DNA from: M30B80 sp965656935
Lineage (GTDB): Bacteria > Pseudomonadota > Alphaproteobacteria > Rhodobacterales > Rhodobacteraceae
Direction of reading: 5' to 3'
NCBI GenBank assembly: GCA_965656935.1
Contig: CBFHMG010000001.1
Location: forward strand, 372,001-436,000
DNA length: 64,000 nucleotides
The notes beneath the pieces were generated by a model. That model was not told the origin of the DNA. It made no database searches and saw nothing but the letters and a program-made list of their open reading frames with translations. Positions 34,230 to 42,543 of the stretch are shown piece by piece. The number at the start of each line of letters is the position of its first letter. The first letter of the stretch is position 1. Made by a program: the position numbers and the translations under genes.

Positions 34230-35849
34230 TTAGGCCCGCAATCTTGCAAGGATCATATCGGCGGCTTTTTCCGCGATCATTGTGACGGGGGCATGGGTAT
34301 TGCCGCTGGGGATGCTGGGCATGACCGAGGCATCCGCGACCGAGAGGCCTTCAATGCCGCGCAAAACCAGCTCGGGCGTTACGACTGCGTCATCATCATT
34401 TCCCATGCGCGCGGTGGCGACAGGGTGGAAAATGGTGGTTGAGATATCACCTGCGGCGTTGAGCAAATCCTCTTTGCCGTCAATCTCGGGACCGGGTTTG
34501 ATCTCGACGGGTTTGAACTGGGCCATGGTTTTGGTGGCCATCAGGTGGCGGGCATGGCGGATCGAGTCGACCGCGACACGCCGATCGGTGGGGGCTGCGA
34601 GGTAATTGGGTTTTATAGCAGGTACGGCCAGCGGATCGGGGGAGGTGATATGGCAGCTCCCACGGCTTTCGGGGCGCAGATTGCAGACCGAAACCGTCAG
34701 CGCGGGGAAGTCATGAAGCGGTTGGCCAAAGGCCTCAAGCGAGAGGGGTTGGACATGATATTCGATATTAGGTGTCTCATGCTCAGGGCTGGAGCGGGTG
34801 AAAATTCCGAATTGCGAGGGGGCCATGGCAAGCGGCCCTGACCGTTTGAGCGCATATTCCAGACCGATTTTCACTTTACCAAGCGCGGAGGCATAAAGGG
34901 TGTTCAGCGTCTTTGCCCCTTGGATACGGTAGATCGTGCGGATTTGGAGATGGTCTTGCAAATTCTCGCCAACTTCGGGGGCCTCATGGCGCAGGTCAAT
35001 GCCCATATCCTGAAGGAGATCACCGCGCCCGATGCCGGATAGTTCGAGGATTTTCGGCGTGCCGATTGCGCCTGCGGACAAGACGACCTCGCCCTGACAG
35101 CTTGCATGTTTCAACGCACCCTTATGGCGGAACACCACGCCCGAGGCGCGTTTGCCCTCAAAGCTCAGATGCGCCACTTCCGCCCCTGTCACAATGGCAA
35201 GGTTGGAGCGGGATTTGACGGGGTCCAGAAATGCCTTGCGCGCATTCCAGCGCAGACCGCCCTTTTGGTTCACCTCGAAATAGCCCGAGCCTTCATTATC
35301 ACCACGGTTGAAGTCAGAGCTGGGGGGGATACCGATCTCGGCGGCGGCCTCTTGGACGGCATCCAGAATGGGCCAGCCGAGGCGTTGTTTTTCAACGCGT
35401 AATTCGCCTTCACCGCCATGATCGGCATCGCCGCCTGCATGGTAATTCTCGGAGCGTTTGAAATAGGGCAGGACATCATCCCAACCCCAGCCTTGGTTGC
35501 CCATCTGCCGCCACAGGTCATAGTCGCGGGCCTGTCCGCGCATATAGATCATGCCATTGATGGAGGAGCAGCCGCCAAGCACCTTGCCGCGCGGATAATT
35601 CAGCGTGCGCCCGTTCAATCCAGGCTCTGCCTGTGTCTTGAGGCACCAGTCGAGGGCAGGGTTGCCCATTGCATAGAGATAGCCCACAGGCACATGCACC
35701 CAAAGCTTGTTATCGCTGCCACCTGCCTCCAGCAGCAAGACCCGTTTGCTGGGGTCTGCCGAGAGGCGGTTGGCCAAGACGCATCCCGCCGAGCCTGCGC
35801 CGACAATGATGATGTCGAACGCGCCGAAATGCTCTGCCCTATTGGTCAT
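34230..35849 (-). CDS. GMC family FAD-dependent oxidoreductase (choline dehydrogenase-like)
   Basis: A 539-residue flavoprotein. It has the dinucleotide-binding DIIIVGAGSAGCVLANRLS, GGSSSINGM-type loop (LGGCSSINGMIYMRGQ), GAIGTPKILELSGIG, and a C-terminal HPVATARMG then VADASVMPSIPSGNTHAP with the catalytic His and Asn/His pair. It probably oxidises an alcohol; choline is only one option, and no betaine aldehyde dehydrogenase is nearby. The ATG at 35849 has GGGAGG upstream; the longer frame to 35963 runs into ptsP and is rejected. Confidence 0.9.
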   Translation of the reverse strand: MTNRAEHFGAFDIIIVGAGSAGCVLANRLSADPSKRVLLLEAGGSDNKLWVHVPVGYLYAMGNPALDWCLKTQAEPGLNGRTLNYPRGKVLGGCSSINGMIYMRGQARDYDLWRQMGNQGWGWDDVLPYFKRSENYHAGGDADHGGEGELRVEKQRLGWPILDAVQEAAAEIGIPPSSDFNRGDNEGSGYFEVNQKGGLRWNARKAFLDPVKSRSNLAIVTGAEVAHLSFEGKRASGVVFRHKGALKHASCQGEVVLSAGAIGTPKILELSGIGRGDLLQDMGIDLRHEAPEVGENLQDHLQIRTIYRIQGAKTLNTLYASALGKVKIGLEYALKRSGPLAMAPSQFGIFTRSSPEHETPNIEYHVQPLSLEAFGQPLHDFPALTVSVCNLRPESRGSCHITSPDPLAVPAIKPNYLAAPTDRRVAVDSIRHARHLMATKTMAQFKPVEIKPGPEIDGKEDLLNAAGDISTTIFHPVATARMGNDDDAVVTPELVLRGIEGLSVADASVMPSIPSGNTHAPVTMIAEKAADMILARLRA

Positions 35850-35941
35850 GTCCGGCCTCCCCGCCATCCCTTGCCGAAACCCTATGAGAGGGTGAGGGCG
35901 AGGTCCATCACCTTGATCGGCACTGGCCCATATCGGTTGGG

Positions 35942-38188
35942 TCAGCCTTGCTGGCGGAGCCAATCCATCACGGCTGGGCGCACGGATTGCGCGCCTTGGG
36001 CGCGGGCTTCGGTGATGACCGCGCGCGCTTCACGCAGATCGACACGCCGGATCAGGCTTTTGACAGGGCCGATCGAGGCAGGCCGCATCGACAGGCTGCG
36101 CAGGCCCATGGCAGCAAAGCACAAAGCCTCGACGGGGCGGCCCGCATCTTCGCCACAAAAGCTGAGTGGAGTATCGGTATCGGCGCAGCGATGCACGATC
36201 TGCTCAAGAAAGCTCAGGAAGCTGACATTGAGCGTGTCATAGCGGCGGCGGACCTGTTCGTTCTCGCGGTCGGCGGCAAAGAAGAACTGCTTGAGGTCAT
36301 TCCCGCCGATTGAGATGAAATCGGCCAATTCAAAGAACTGGCGTGGCGCGAATGCCAGTGACGGGGTCTCAAGCATCGCGCCGATTTTCAGATCAGAGGG
36401 CAGGCTGTGGCCAAGGGCTGCCTCGCGGTCCATTTCGCGCAAGAGGTGATCGCGCGCTTGGGTGAATTCATCGAATTGCGCCACAAAGGGGAACATGATC
36501 GACAAGGGCCTGCCATTGGAGGCGCGGATCAGCGCTTGCAATTGCATCCGCATCACACCCGGCTTGTCGAGGCCCACGCGGATCGCGCGCCAGCCCAAAG
36601 CGGGGTTCGGTTCATCCACACGTTTCATATAGGGCAGAACCTTGTCAGACCCGATATCAAGTGTGCGGAAGATCACCCGTTTGTCTTCGGCGGCATCCAT
36701 GACACGCGCATAAAGTGCTGCCAATTCACCGCGTTGAGGCACTTTATTGCGGGTCAGAAACTGCAATTCCGTTCGGAACAAGCCCACCCCTTCCGCGCCC
36801 GAGGAGGGCAGGGAGGGCAGATCGGCCATAAGGCCTGCATTCATCTGTAGCGAGATGCGCGTTCCGCATTTTGTCTCGGCTGGTTTGTTGCGGATCGAGG
36901 CATAGCGTTCCTGCGCTTGGGCCTGCATCTCGATCTTGTCGCGGAAGGCGGCGGCAACGGTATCTTCGGGGCGCAGATGCACGATGCCCTGTTCGCCATC
37001 GACAAGAATTTTATCGCCATTAAGCGCCTCGGTGGTGATCCGCTTGGCATGGATGATCAGCGGAATGGCAAGCGCACGTGCAACAATCGCGGCATGGCTG
37101 CCGACCGAGCCATCTTCCAGAACAACGCCTTTAAGTTTGCGCCCGTATTCCAACAATTCGCCTGGCCCGATATTGCGGGCAACAAGCACGGGGTTTTCGG
37201 GCATCTCGGCGCCAGTATCTGCGCCTTGCCCTGTCAAAAGGCGCAAAAGCTTGTTGGACAGATCATCCAGATCCTGCAGCCTTTCGCGTAAATAGGCATC
37301 GGGCACCGTTTCCATGCGGGCGCGTGCGGAGGATTGCTCTTTCTCCACGGCGGCCTCGGCCGAGAGGCCGCGCTTGATGTCTTCTTCCATGCGGCGCAAC
37401 CAACTGCGCGAATTGGCGAACATGCGATAGGCTTCAAGCACCTCGCGCTGTTCGCTATCGGCGGGGCCGCCAATGCGTGTCATCATGGCGTCAAGCGACA
37501 GATGCAGCTTGCCGATCGCCTCATGCAGGCGCTCAAGCTCCAGTTCGGGGTCATCTGCCACGGGGCGGGTGACGACAACGCGCGGCTCATGCAGATAGAC
37601 ATGACCTTCGGCCACCCCATCCTGCGCAACGCCACCACGGATCATGAATTGCGATTGGTGCCGCTCGGACAGGGCCTCGCCCTCACCGACGAAGGCGCCA
37701 AGCTCGGTCATTTCGGCCAACACCATGGCGACCACTTCGATCGCATAGACCTCATCTTCGGAATAGCTGCGCTCATCCTTGGATTGGACAACCAAAACCC
37801 CAAGCCGTTCGCCAAGCCGCATGATCGGCACGCCGAGGAAGGAGGAATACCGTTCCTCGCCTGTCTCGGGCATGTAGCGAAAGCCCTTGGCGGCGGGCGC
37901 ATTGGCTGTGTTGACGGGGCTGGCACTGCGCGCGACGCGGCCCACAAGACCCTCGCCCATACGCATCCGTGTGACATGGACAGCTTCGGGGGCCAGACCC
38001 TCGGTTGCACAAAGTTCAAGCGTGTCGGGGTCGCGCAGCAGATAGATCGAGCAGACCTCGGTCTTCATCGAATCGGCGATCAGGCTGGTGATACGGTCCA
38101 GCCGTTCCTGCCCCGCGCCCGCTTCCGCAAGCGTCGCCTGCAAGCGTCGCAGGAGTTTGCGGCTCTCCGTATCAGCGCGTTCTGCCAT
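35942..38188 (-). CDS. ptsP: Phosphoenolpyruvate-protein phosphotransferase PtsP (nitrogen PTS enzyme I)
   Basis: 748 residues. An N-terminal GAF domain (about 20-160) marks the EI-Ntr form, then the EI N-terminal domain, the phospho-histidine domain (EDGSVGSHAAIVARALAIPL) and the PEP-binding barrel (EGVGLFRTELQFL, RTLDIGSDKVLPYM, SIGGNDLKQFFFA, catalytic Cys in PLSFCGEDAG). It starts the phosphorelay through NPr to EIIA-Ntr that couples nitrogen and potassium status to metabolism; those partners are not in the window. The start MAERADTESRKLL at 38188 fits the family. It is divergent from nuoA. Confidence 0.94.
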   Translation of the reverse strand: MAERADTESRKLLRRLQATLAEAGAGQERLDRITSLIADSMKTEVCSIYLLRDPDTLELCATEGLAPEAVHVTRMRMGEGLVGRVARSASPVNTANAPAAKGFRYMPETGEERYSSFLGVPIMRLGERLGVLVVQSKDERSYSEDEVYAIEVVAMVLAEMTELGAFVGEGEALSERHQSQFMIRGGVAQDGVAEGHVYLHEPRVVVTRPVADDPELELERLHEAIGKLHLSLDAMMTRIGGPADSEQREVLEAYRMFANSRSWLRRMEEDIKRGLSAEAAVEKEQSSARARMETVPDAYLRERLQDLDDLSNKLLRLLTGQGADTGAEMPENPVLVARNIGPGELLEYGRKLKGVVLEDGSVGSHAAIVARALAIPLIIHAKRITTEALNGDKILVDGEQGIVHLRPEDTVAAAFRDKIEMQAQAQERYASIRNKPAETKCGTRISLQMNAGLMADLPSLPSSGAEGVGLFRTELQFLTRNKVPQRGELAALYARVMDAAEDKRVIFRTLDIGSDKVLPYMKRVDEPNPALGWRAIRVGLDKPGVMRMQLQALIRASNGRPLSIMFPFVAQFDEFTQARDHLLREMDREAALGHSLPSDLKIGAMLETPSLAFAPRQFFELADFISIGGNDLKQFFFAADRENEQVRRRYDTLNVSFLSFLEQIVHRCADTDTPLSFCGEDAGRPVEALCFAAMGLRSLSMRPASIGPVKSLIRRVDLREARAVITEARAQGAQSVRPAVMDWLRQQG

Positions 38189-38276
38189 CTGCCCTCGTCC
38201 CAGCCGACATTGTGTCGGTTCACTATTCTCAAAGGAATAGCCGCGTGGTGGGGGCCTGCGCAACAACGGAAACGGG

Positions 38277-38309
38277 GGGCTAAATATTGCATGTGCAGAA
38301 TTTTAGCCC
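38277..38309. other. Inverted repeat in the ptsP-nuoA divergent region
   Basis: GGGCTAAA (38277-38284) and TTTAGCCC (38302-38309) form perfect 8-base arms; the interior holds TGCATGTGCA. It has no T-tract in either direction, so it is not a terminator. It lies between two divergent genes about 130-160 bp upstream of nuoA and may be an operator or a leader hairpin. Confidence 0.4.
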
Positions 38310-38350
38310 TGAAAGGTGTATTTATTCGTCCATGCCGCACCCTCGGCGTG

Positions 38351-38379
38351 TTGACCAGCGCGGCCAGCAGCGCTATTCC
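38351..38379 (+). promoter_or_regulatory. Weak promoter candidate for the nuo cluster
   Basis: TTGACC (38351-38356), 17 bases, TATTCC (38374-38379), ending about 57 bp before the nuoA start. The -35 is good (five of six) and the -10 poor (three of six). It is the best match I found in the 248-bp region. Confidence 0.3.
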
Positions 38380-38436
38380 CCGCCTAGACCGGATACCCCC
38401 ACGAAGGTGGTTCCCACGATCCGAGGGAGAGCCGCA

Positions 38437-38802
38437 GTGCCAGAGCTTCTTTCAGAATACGCCCCGATCCTGATTTTTCTCGGGATGGCGATTGGTTTGG
38501 GGCTTGTCTTGCTCCTTGCCGCAATCGTTGTGGCGGTGAGCAATCCTGACCCTGAAAAGGTCAGCGCATATGAATGCGGTTTCAACGCTTTTGATGATGC
38601 GCGGATGAAATTCGATGTGCGCTTCTATTTGGTCGCCATCCTGTTCATCATCTTCGATCTCGAGATCGCCTTCCTCTTCCCTTGGGCTGTTGCCTTCTCG
38701 GAAGTGTCGATGACGGCTTTCTGGTCGATGATGGTCTTCTTGGCGGTCCTGACGATCGGCTTTGCATATGAGTGGAAAAAAGGAGCGCTGGAATGGGAGT
38801 GA
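38437..38802 (+). CDS. nuoA: NADH-quinone oxidoreductase subunit A
   Basis: A 121-residue membrane subunit of complex I with three helices. The conserved loop SAYECGFNAFDDARMKFDVRF contains the cysteine near the quinone channel, and FDLEIAFLFPWA follows. The start is GTG at 38437 with GGGAGA upstream; the frame is open further upstream but unlike NuoA. First gene of the 14-subunit nuo cluster; it overlaps nuoB by 10 nt. Confidence 0.95.
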   Translation: MPELLSEYAPILIFLGMAIGLGLVLLLAAIVVAVSNPDPEKVSAYECGFNAFDDARMKFDVRFYLVAILFIIFDLEIAFLFPWAVAFSEVSMTAFWSMMVFLAVLTIGFAYEWKKGALEWE

Positions 38803-39326
38803 TGACAGGTCAGAACACCGCTGGTGTCGACAAGGAAGTCGCAACCCAAGCGCTCAACCGCGAATTGCAGGATAAAGGCTTCCTGCTGACCTCGACCGAG
38901 GACATCATCAATTGGGCGCGTACAGGCTCGCTGCATTGGATGACCTTTGGTCTGGCCTGCTGCGCCGTCGAGATGATGCACACCTCCATGCCGCGCTATG
39001 ATGCCGAACGTTTCGGGATCGCGCCGCGCGCCTCTCCGCGTCAATCCGATGTGATGATCGTGGCGGGCACGCTGACCAACAAGATGGCGCCTGCCTTGCG
39101 CAAGGTCTATGACCAGATGCCCGAGCCGCGCTATGTGATCTCGATGGGATCTTGCGCCAATGGTGGCGGATATTATCACTACAGCTATTCCGTAGTGCGT
39201 GGCTGCGACCGGATCGTGCCCGTGGACATCTATGTTCCCGGCTGCCCTCCAACAGCAGAGGCGCTGCTTTACGGTATCCTTCAGCTTCAGCGTAAAATCC
39301 GCCGCACTGGCACGATTACCCGCTAA
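38793..39326 (+). CDS. nuoB: NADH-quinone oxidoreductase subunit B
   Basis: A 177-residue peripheral-arm subunit that holds the terminal 4Fe-4S cluster N2, the electron donor to quinone. The cluster ligands are visible as the adjacent pair in GLACCAVEMM, the Cys of SMGSCANGGG and the Cys in YVPGCPPTAEALL. AGGAG lies seven bases before the ATG at 38793; a second ATG at 38802 abuts the nuoA stop. Confidence 0.96.
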   Translation: MGVMTGQNTAGVDKEVATQALNRELQDKGFLLTSTEDIINWARTGSLHWMTFGLACCAVEMMHTSMPRYDAERFGIAPRASPRQSDVMIVAGTLTNKMAPALRKVYDQMPEPRYVISMGSCANGGGYYHYSYSVVRGCDRIVPVDIYVPGCPPTAEALLYGILQLQRKIRRTGTITR

Positions 39327-39396
39327 GGGCTGACCCGAACGATTTTGCGAGGCAGGGCCATTTGATCGGACCCAACCCCGCCATAGGAGAGACGCG

Positions 39397-40011
39397 ATGA
39401 GCGATCAGGCCCTAGAAGAACTTGCCGCCTATATTGGCGAGAAACAGGCTGATGCGATTGTAAGCCATACAATCACGCGCGGTGAATTGACTGTCGAGGT
39501 CGCGCCGAACTGGATCGTTGAATTTGTGGAATTCCTCAAAACCGACGTGACCTGCAAATTCTCGACGATGATCGATATCACCGCCGTTGATTATCCGGGC
39601 CGTGACAAGCGCTTCGATGTCGTGTGGCATTTCCTTTCGATGCATCAAAATCACCGCATCCGCGTGAAAGCGCAACTGCGCGAGGATGAGGCCGTGCCCT
39701 CTATCGTTTCGGTGCATCCTTCGGCCAATTGGTTCGAGCGCGAAATTTTCGATATGTTCGGCATCCTGTTCACAGGCCATCCCGATCTGCGTCGCATTCT
39801 GACTGATTACGGCTTCCGCGGTCATCCGCTGCGCAAGGATTTCCCGACAACAGGCTATGTCGAGCTGCGCTATGATGATGCGCTCAAGCGGGTTGTCTAT
39901 GAACCCGTCAGCCTTGTGCAGGAATACAGACAATTCGATTTCATGAGCCCATGGGAGGGTGCCGATTACATCCTTCCCGGTGATGAAAAAGCCGAGGAGG
40001 CTGCGAAATGA
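39397..40011 (+). CDS. nuoC: NADH-quinone oxidoreductase subunit C
   Basis: A 204-residue subunit of the connecting part of the peripheral arm, about the usual length. It shows HPSANWFEREIFDMFGILF, GHPDLRRILTDYGFRGHPLR and DFPTTGY, which are the NuoC signature region. AGGAGAGACGCG precedes the ATG. It is not fused to NuoD here; the stop overlaps the nuoD start as ATGA. Confidence 0.96.
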   Translation: MSDQALEELAAYIGEKQADAIVSHTITRGELTVEVAPNWIVEFVEFLKTDVTCKFSTMIDITAVDYPGRDKRFDVVWHFLSMHQNHRIRVKAQLREDEAVPSIVSVHPSANWFEREIFDMFGILFTGHPDLRRILTDYGFRGHPLRKDFPTTGYVELRYDDALKRVVYEPVSLVQEYRQFDFMSPWEGADYILPGDEKAEEAAK

Positions 40012-41231
40012 TGGACGGGTCCAAAGGTTTCGAAGACGCCCTGACGGGCGAGCAGCAAATCCGCAATTTCAATATCAATTTTGGCCCCCAGCACCCCGCC
40101 GCACACGGCGTGTTGCGTTTGGTGCTGGAACTGGATGGCGAGATTGTCGAGCGTTGTGATCCCCATATCGGGCTTCTGCATCGCGGCACCGAAAAGCTGA
40201 TGGAAAGCCGCACCTATTTGCAAAACCTGCCTTATTTCGACCGGCTTGATTATGTCGGCACGATGAATCAGGAACATGCATGGTGTTTGGCCATCGAGCG
40301 GATGACAGGCACAGAAGTGCCACGCCGCGCGCAATTGATCCGTGTGCTTTATTGCGAGATTGGCCGCATCCTGAACCATATCCTCAACGTGACCACACAG
40401 GCCATGGATGTCGGCGCGCTGACGCCGCCGCTCTGGGGTTTTGAAGAGCGTGAGAAACTGATGGTGTTCTATGAGCGCGCCTGTGGTGCCCGCTTGCACG
40501 CCGCCTATTTCCGCCCCGGTGGTGTGCATCAGGACCTGCCGCCAGAACTGATCGCGGATATCGACGCATGGGCCACCGAATTCCCCAAAGTGCTGGATGA
40601 TATCGACGGGCTTCTGACGGAAAACCGTATTTTCAAGCAGCGTAATGTCGATATCGGTGTTGTCTCCGAACAGGACATTCAAGATTGGGCCTTCTCGGGC
40701 GTCATGGCGCGCGGCTCGGGCCTTGCATGGGATTTGCGCCGTGCGCAGCCCTATGAATGCTATGACGAATTCGAATTCCAGATCCCCGTGGGCAAGAATG
40801 GCGATTGCTATGACCGCTACCTGCTGCGCATGGAGGAAATGCGCCAGTCGGTCCATATTATCCATCAGGCCTGCGCCAAGCTGGCTCTGCCTGAAAATCA
40901 GGGTGATGTGATGGCACGCGGCAAGGTGACACCGCCCAAGCGTGGCGAGATGAAAACCTCGATGGAAGCACTGATCCACCACTTCAAGCTTTATACCGAA
41001 GGCTTCCACCTGCCCGAGGGCGAGATTTATGCAGCCGTAGAAGCGCCCAAGGGTGAATTTGGTGTCTATCTCGTGTCGGACGGGTCGAACAAACCTTACC
41101 GCTCTAAAATCCGCGCTCCGGGTTTTGCGCATTTGCAAGCGATGGATCACCTGTGCTGCGGCCATCAATTGGCGGATGTCTCTGCCATTCTCGGCTCGCT
41201 CGACGTGGTGTTCGGAGAAATTGACCGCTGA
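40008..41231 (+). CDS. nuoD: NADH-quinone oxidoreductase subunit D
   Basis: A 407-residue subunit related to the hydrogenase large subunit, which forms the quinone pocket with NuoB. Features: NFGPQHPAAHGVLRLVLELDGE with the quinone-site histidine, HRGTEKLME, and the late CCGHQLADVSAILGSLDVVFGEIDR. The first ATG at 40008 overlaps the nuoC stop; ATG at 40011 is the alternative. A 71-nt gap follows before nuoE without a supported gene. Confidence 0.96.
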   Translation: MMDGSKGFEDALTGEQQIRNFNINFGPQHPAAHGVLRLVLELDGEIVERCDPHIGLLHRGTEKLMESRTYLQNLPYFDRLDYVGTMNQEHAWCLAIERMTGTEVPRRAQLIRVLYCEIGRILNHILNVTTQAMDVGALTPPLWGFEEREKLMVFYERACGARLHAAYFRPGGVHQDLPPELIADIDAWATEFPKVLDDIDGLLTENRIFKQRNVDIGVVSEQDIQDWAFSGVMARGSGLAWDLRRAQPYECYDEFEFQIPVGKNGDCYDRYLLRMEEMRQSVHIIHQACAKLALPENQGDVMARGKVTPPKRGEMKTSMEALIHHFKLYTEGFHLPEGEIYAAVEAPKGEFGVYLVSDGSNKPYRSKIRAPGFAHLQAMDHLCCGHQLADVSAILGSLDVVFGEIDR

Positions 41232-41302
41232 AGGGCGGATGAAACAGGGGATGCGCGCATGAGCTTACGCATCTCAGACCAGATTATCGACGGAATCGAC
41301 CG

Positions 41303-42394
41303 ATGTTGAGACGCCTTTATCACGACCAACCCGAAAGCTTTGCTTTCACGCCTGACAACCAGAAATGGGCCGAGGCGCAGATCACCAAATACCCTCCGGG
41401 GCGTGAGGCCTCGGCGGTCATCCCGCTTTTGTGGCGTGCGCAGGAACAAGAGGGTTGGCTCTCGCGCCCTGCGATCGAGACCGTGGCCGAGATGTTGGGC
41501 ATGGCCTATATCCGTGCGCTCGAAGTGGCGACCTTCTATTTCATGTTCCAGCTTCAGCCTGTTGGCTCGGTCGCCCATATCCAGATTTGCGGCACCCTGT
41601 CCTGCATGATCTGCGGTGCGGAAGATCTGATCGGCGTTTGCAAATCCAAGATCGCCGAGCAGCCGCATGCGCTTTCAAGCGATGGCAAATTCTCTTGGGA
41701 AGAAGTTGAATGTCTGGGCGCTTGCGCCAATGCGCCCATGGCCCAGATCGGCAAGGATTATTACGAAGACCTGACCGAAGAAAAACTGGCATGGATCATC
41801 GACGAGATGGCGGCAGGCCGCGTGCCTACCCCTGGCCCGCAGAACGGGCGCTATGCGTCTGAGCCTGCAATGGGCCTGACCAGCCTGACTGCGCATGAAG
41901 CGGGACGTGATGAGTTGAACATCTCGGCGCGGATGGCGGCGGATATTGGCGATACAGTCAAACGCATCGACGGCACCGAAGTGCCTTTGCTGGCCCCTTG
42001 GGGCAAGCAATCGGGCAGCGGCGTGCCAGCCGCTCCCGAGCGGCCCGCGCCTGCAAACCGTGCCAAGGCAAAAGCGCCCAAATCTGACGCGAAATCCACG
42101 GCCAAGCCGAAATCCAAGCCAGCCGCTGCGCCCGCCGCAGATGCTGGCGTTGAGGAAAGCGCGCCCGAGACCCTGTCCGCCCCGCGCGGTGGTCAGGCCG
42201 ATGACCTCAAGAAGATCAGCGGTGTTGGCCCCAAGCTTGAAGGGCTGCTGAACGAGATGGGCTTTTGGCATTTCTCGCAAATCGCTGCTTGGACACCCGC
42301 CGAGATTGCATGGGTTGATGCGCGCCTGAAATTCAAAGGCCGGATCGAACGCGATGGCTGGATTGCGCAAGCCGCTGAATTCGCGGCCTCCTAA
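41303..42394 (+). CDS. nuoE: NADH-quinone oxidoreductase subunit E with C-terminal HhH extension
   Basis: 363 residues, about twice the length of Escherichia coli NuoE. Residues 1-170 are the 2Fe-2S (N1a) thioredoxin-like domain with CGTLSCMICGAEDL and the later CLGACANAP. A linker rich in Ala, Pro and Lys (about 230-290: RAKAKAPKSDAKSTAKPKSK) leads to a C-terminal module ADDLKKISGVGPKLEGLLNE, a helix-hairpin-helix with GVGP, ending GWIAQAAEFAAS. The same module ends the next gene's product. An extended NuoE is a known trait of Rhodobacterales; its function is unclear. A strong terminator follows. Confidence 0.95.
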   Translation: MLRRLYHDQPESFAFTPDNQKWAEAQITKYPPGREASAVIPLLWRAQEQEGWLSRPAIETVAEMLGMAYIRALEVATFYFMFQLQPVGSVAHIQICGTLSCMICGAEDLIGVCKSKIAEQPHALSSDGKFSWEEVECLGACANAPMAQIGKDYYEDLTEEKLAWIIDEMAAGRVPTPGPQNGRYASEPAMGLTSLTAHEAGRDELNISARMAADIGDTVKRIDGTEVPLLAPWGKQSGSGVPAAPERPAPANRAKAKAPKSDAKSTAKPKSKPAAAPAADAGVEESAPETLSAPRGGQADDLKKISGVGPKLEGLLNEMGFWHFSQIAAWTPAEIAWVDARLKFKGRIERDGWIAQAAEFAAS

Positions 42395-42419
42395 AGCCGA
42401 TTTGCCCAAAAAGTTGACT

Positions 42420-42445
42420 GGCCCGCCACAGTGGCGGGCCTTTTT
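42420..42445 (+). terminator. Intrinsic terminator inside the nuo cluster, after nuoE
   Basis: Perfect stem GGCCCGCC/GGCGGGCC (42420-42427 and 42433-42440), extendable by two pairs, then TTTTT. It begins 25 nt after the nuoE stop. Its form is as good as the pntAB terminator, so many transcripts should end here and the downstream nuo genes need read-through or an internal promoter. Confidence 0.9.
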
Positions 42446-42543
42446 GCATTTTTATGCGAGAAATGAAGACAAAATTTCTCAGAAACGCTAAAACCCGCAC
42501 GAAGAGCAAAAAAGCTCGTCATGAATAGACAGGGGGATTTGGT

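Noticed and set aside
41232..41302. Very short frames between nuoD and nuoE, one of 15 codons
   Set aside because: Too short, no support from codon pattern; probably spacer.
42463..42543. Promoter between the nuoE terminator and the HhH gene
   Set aside because: I found no -35/-10 pair of acceptable quality; the AT-rich stretch alone is not enough.
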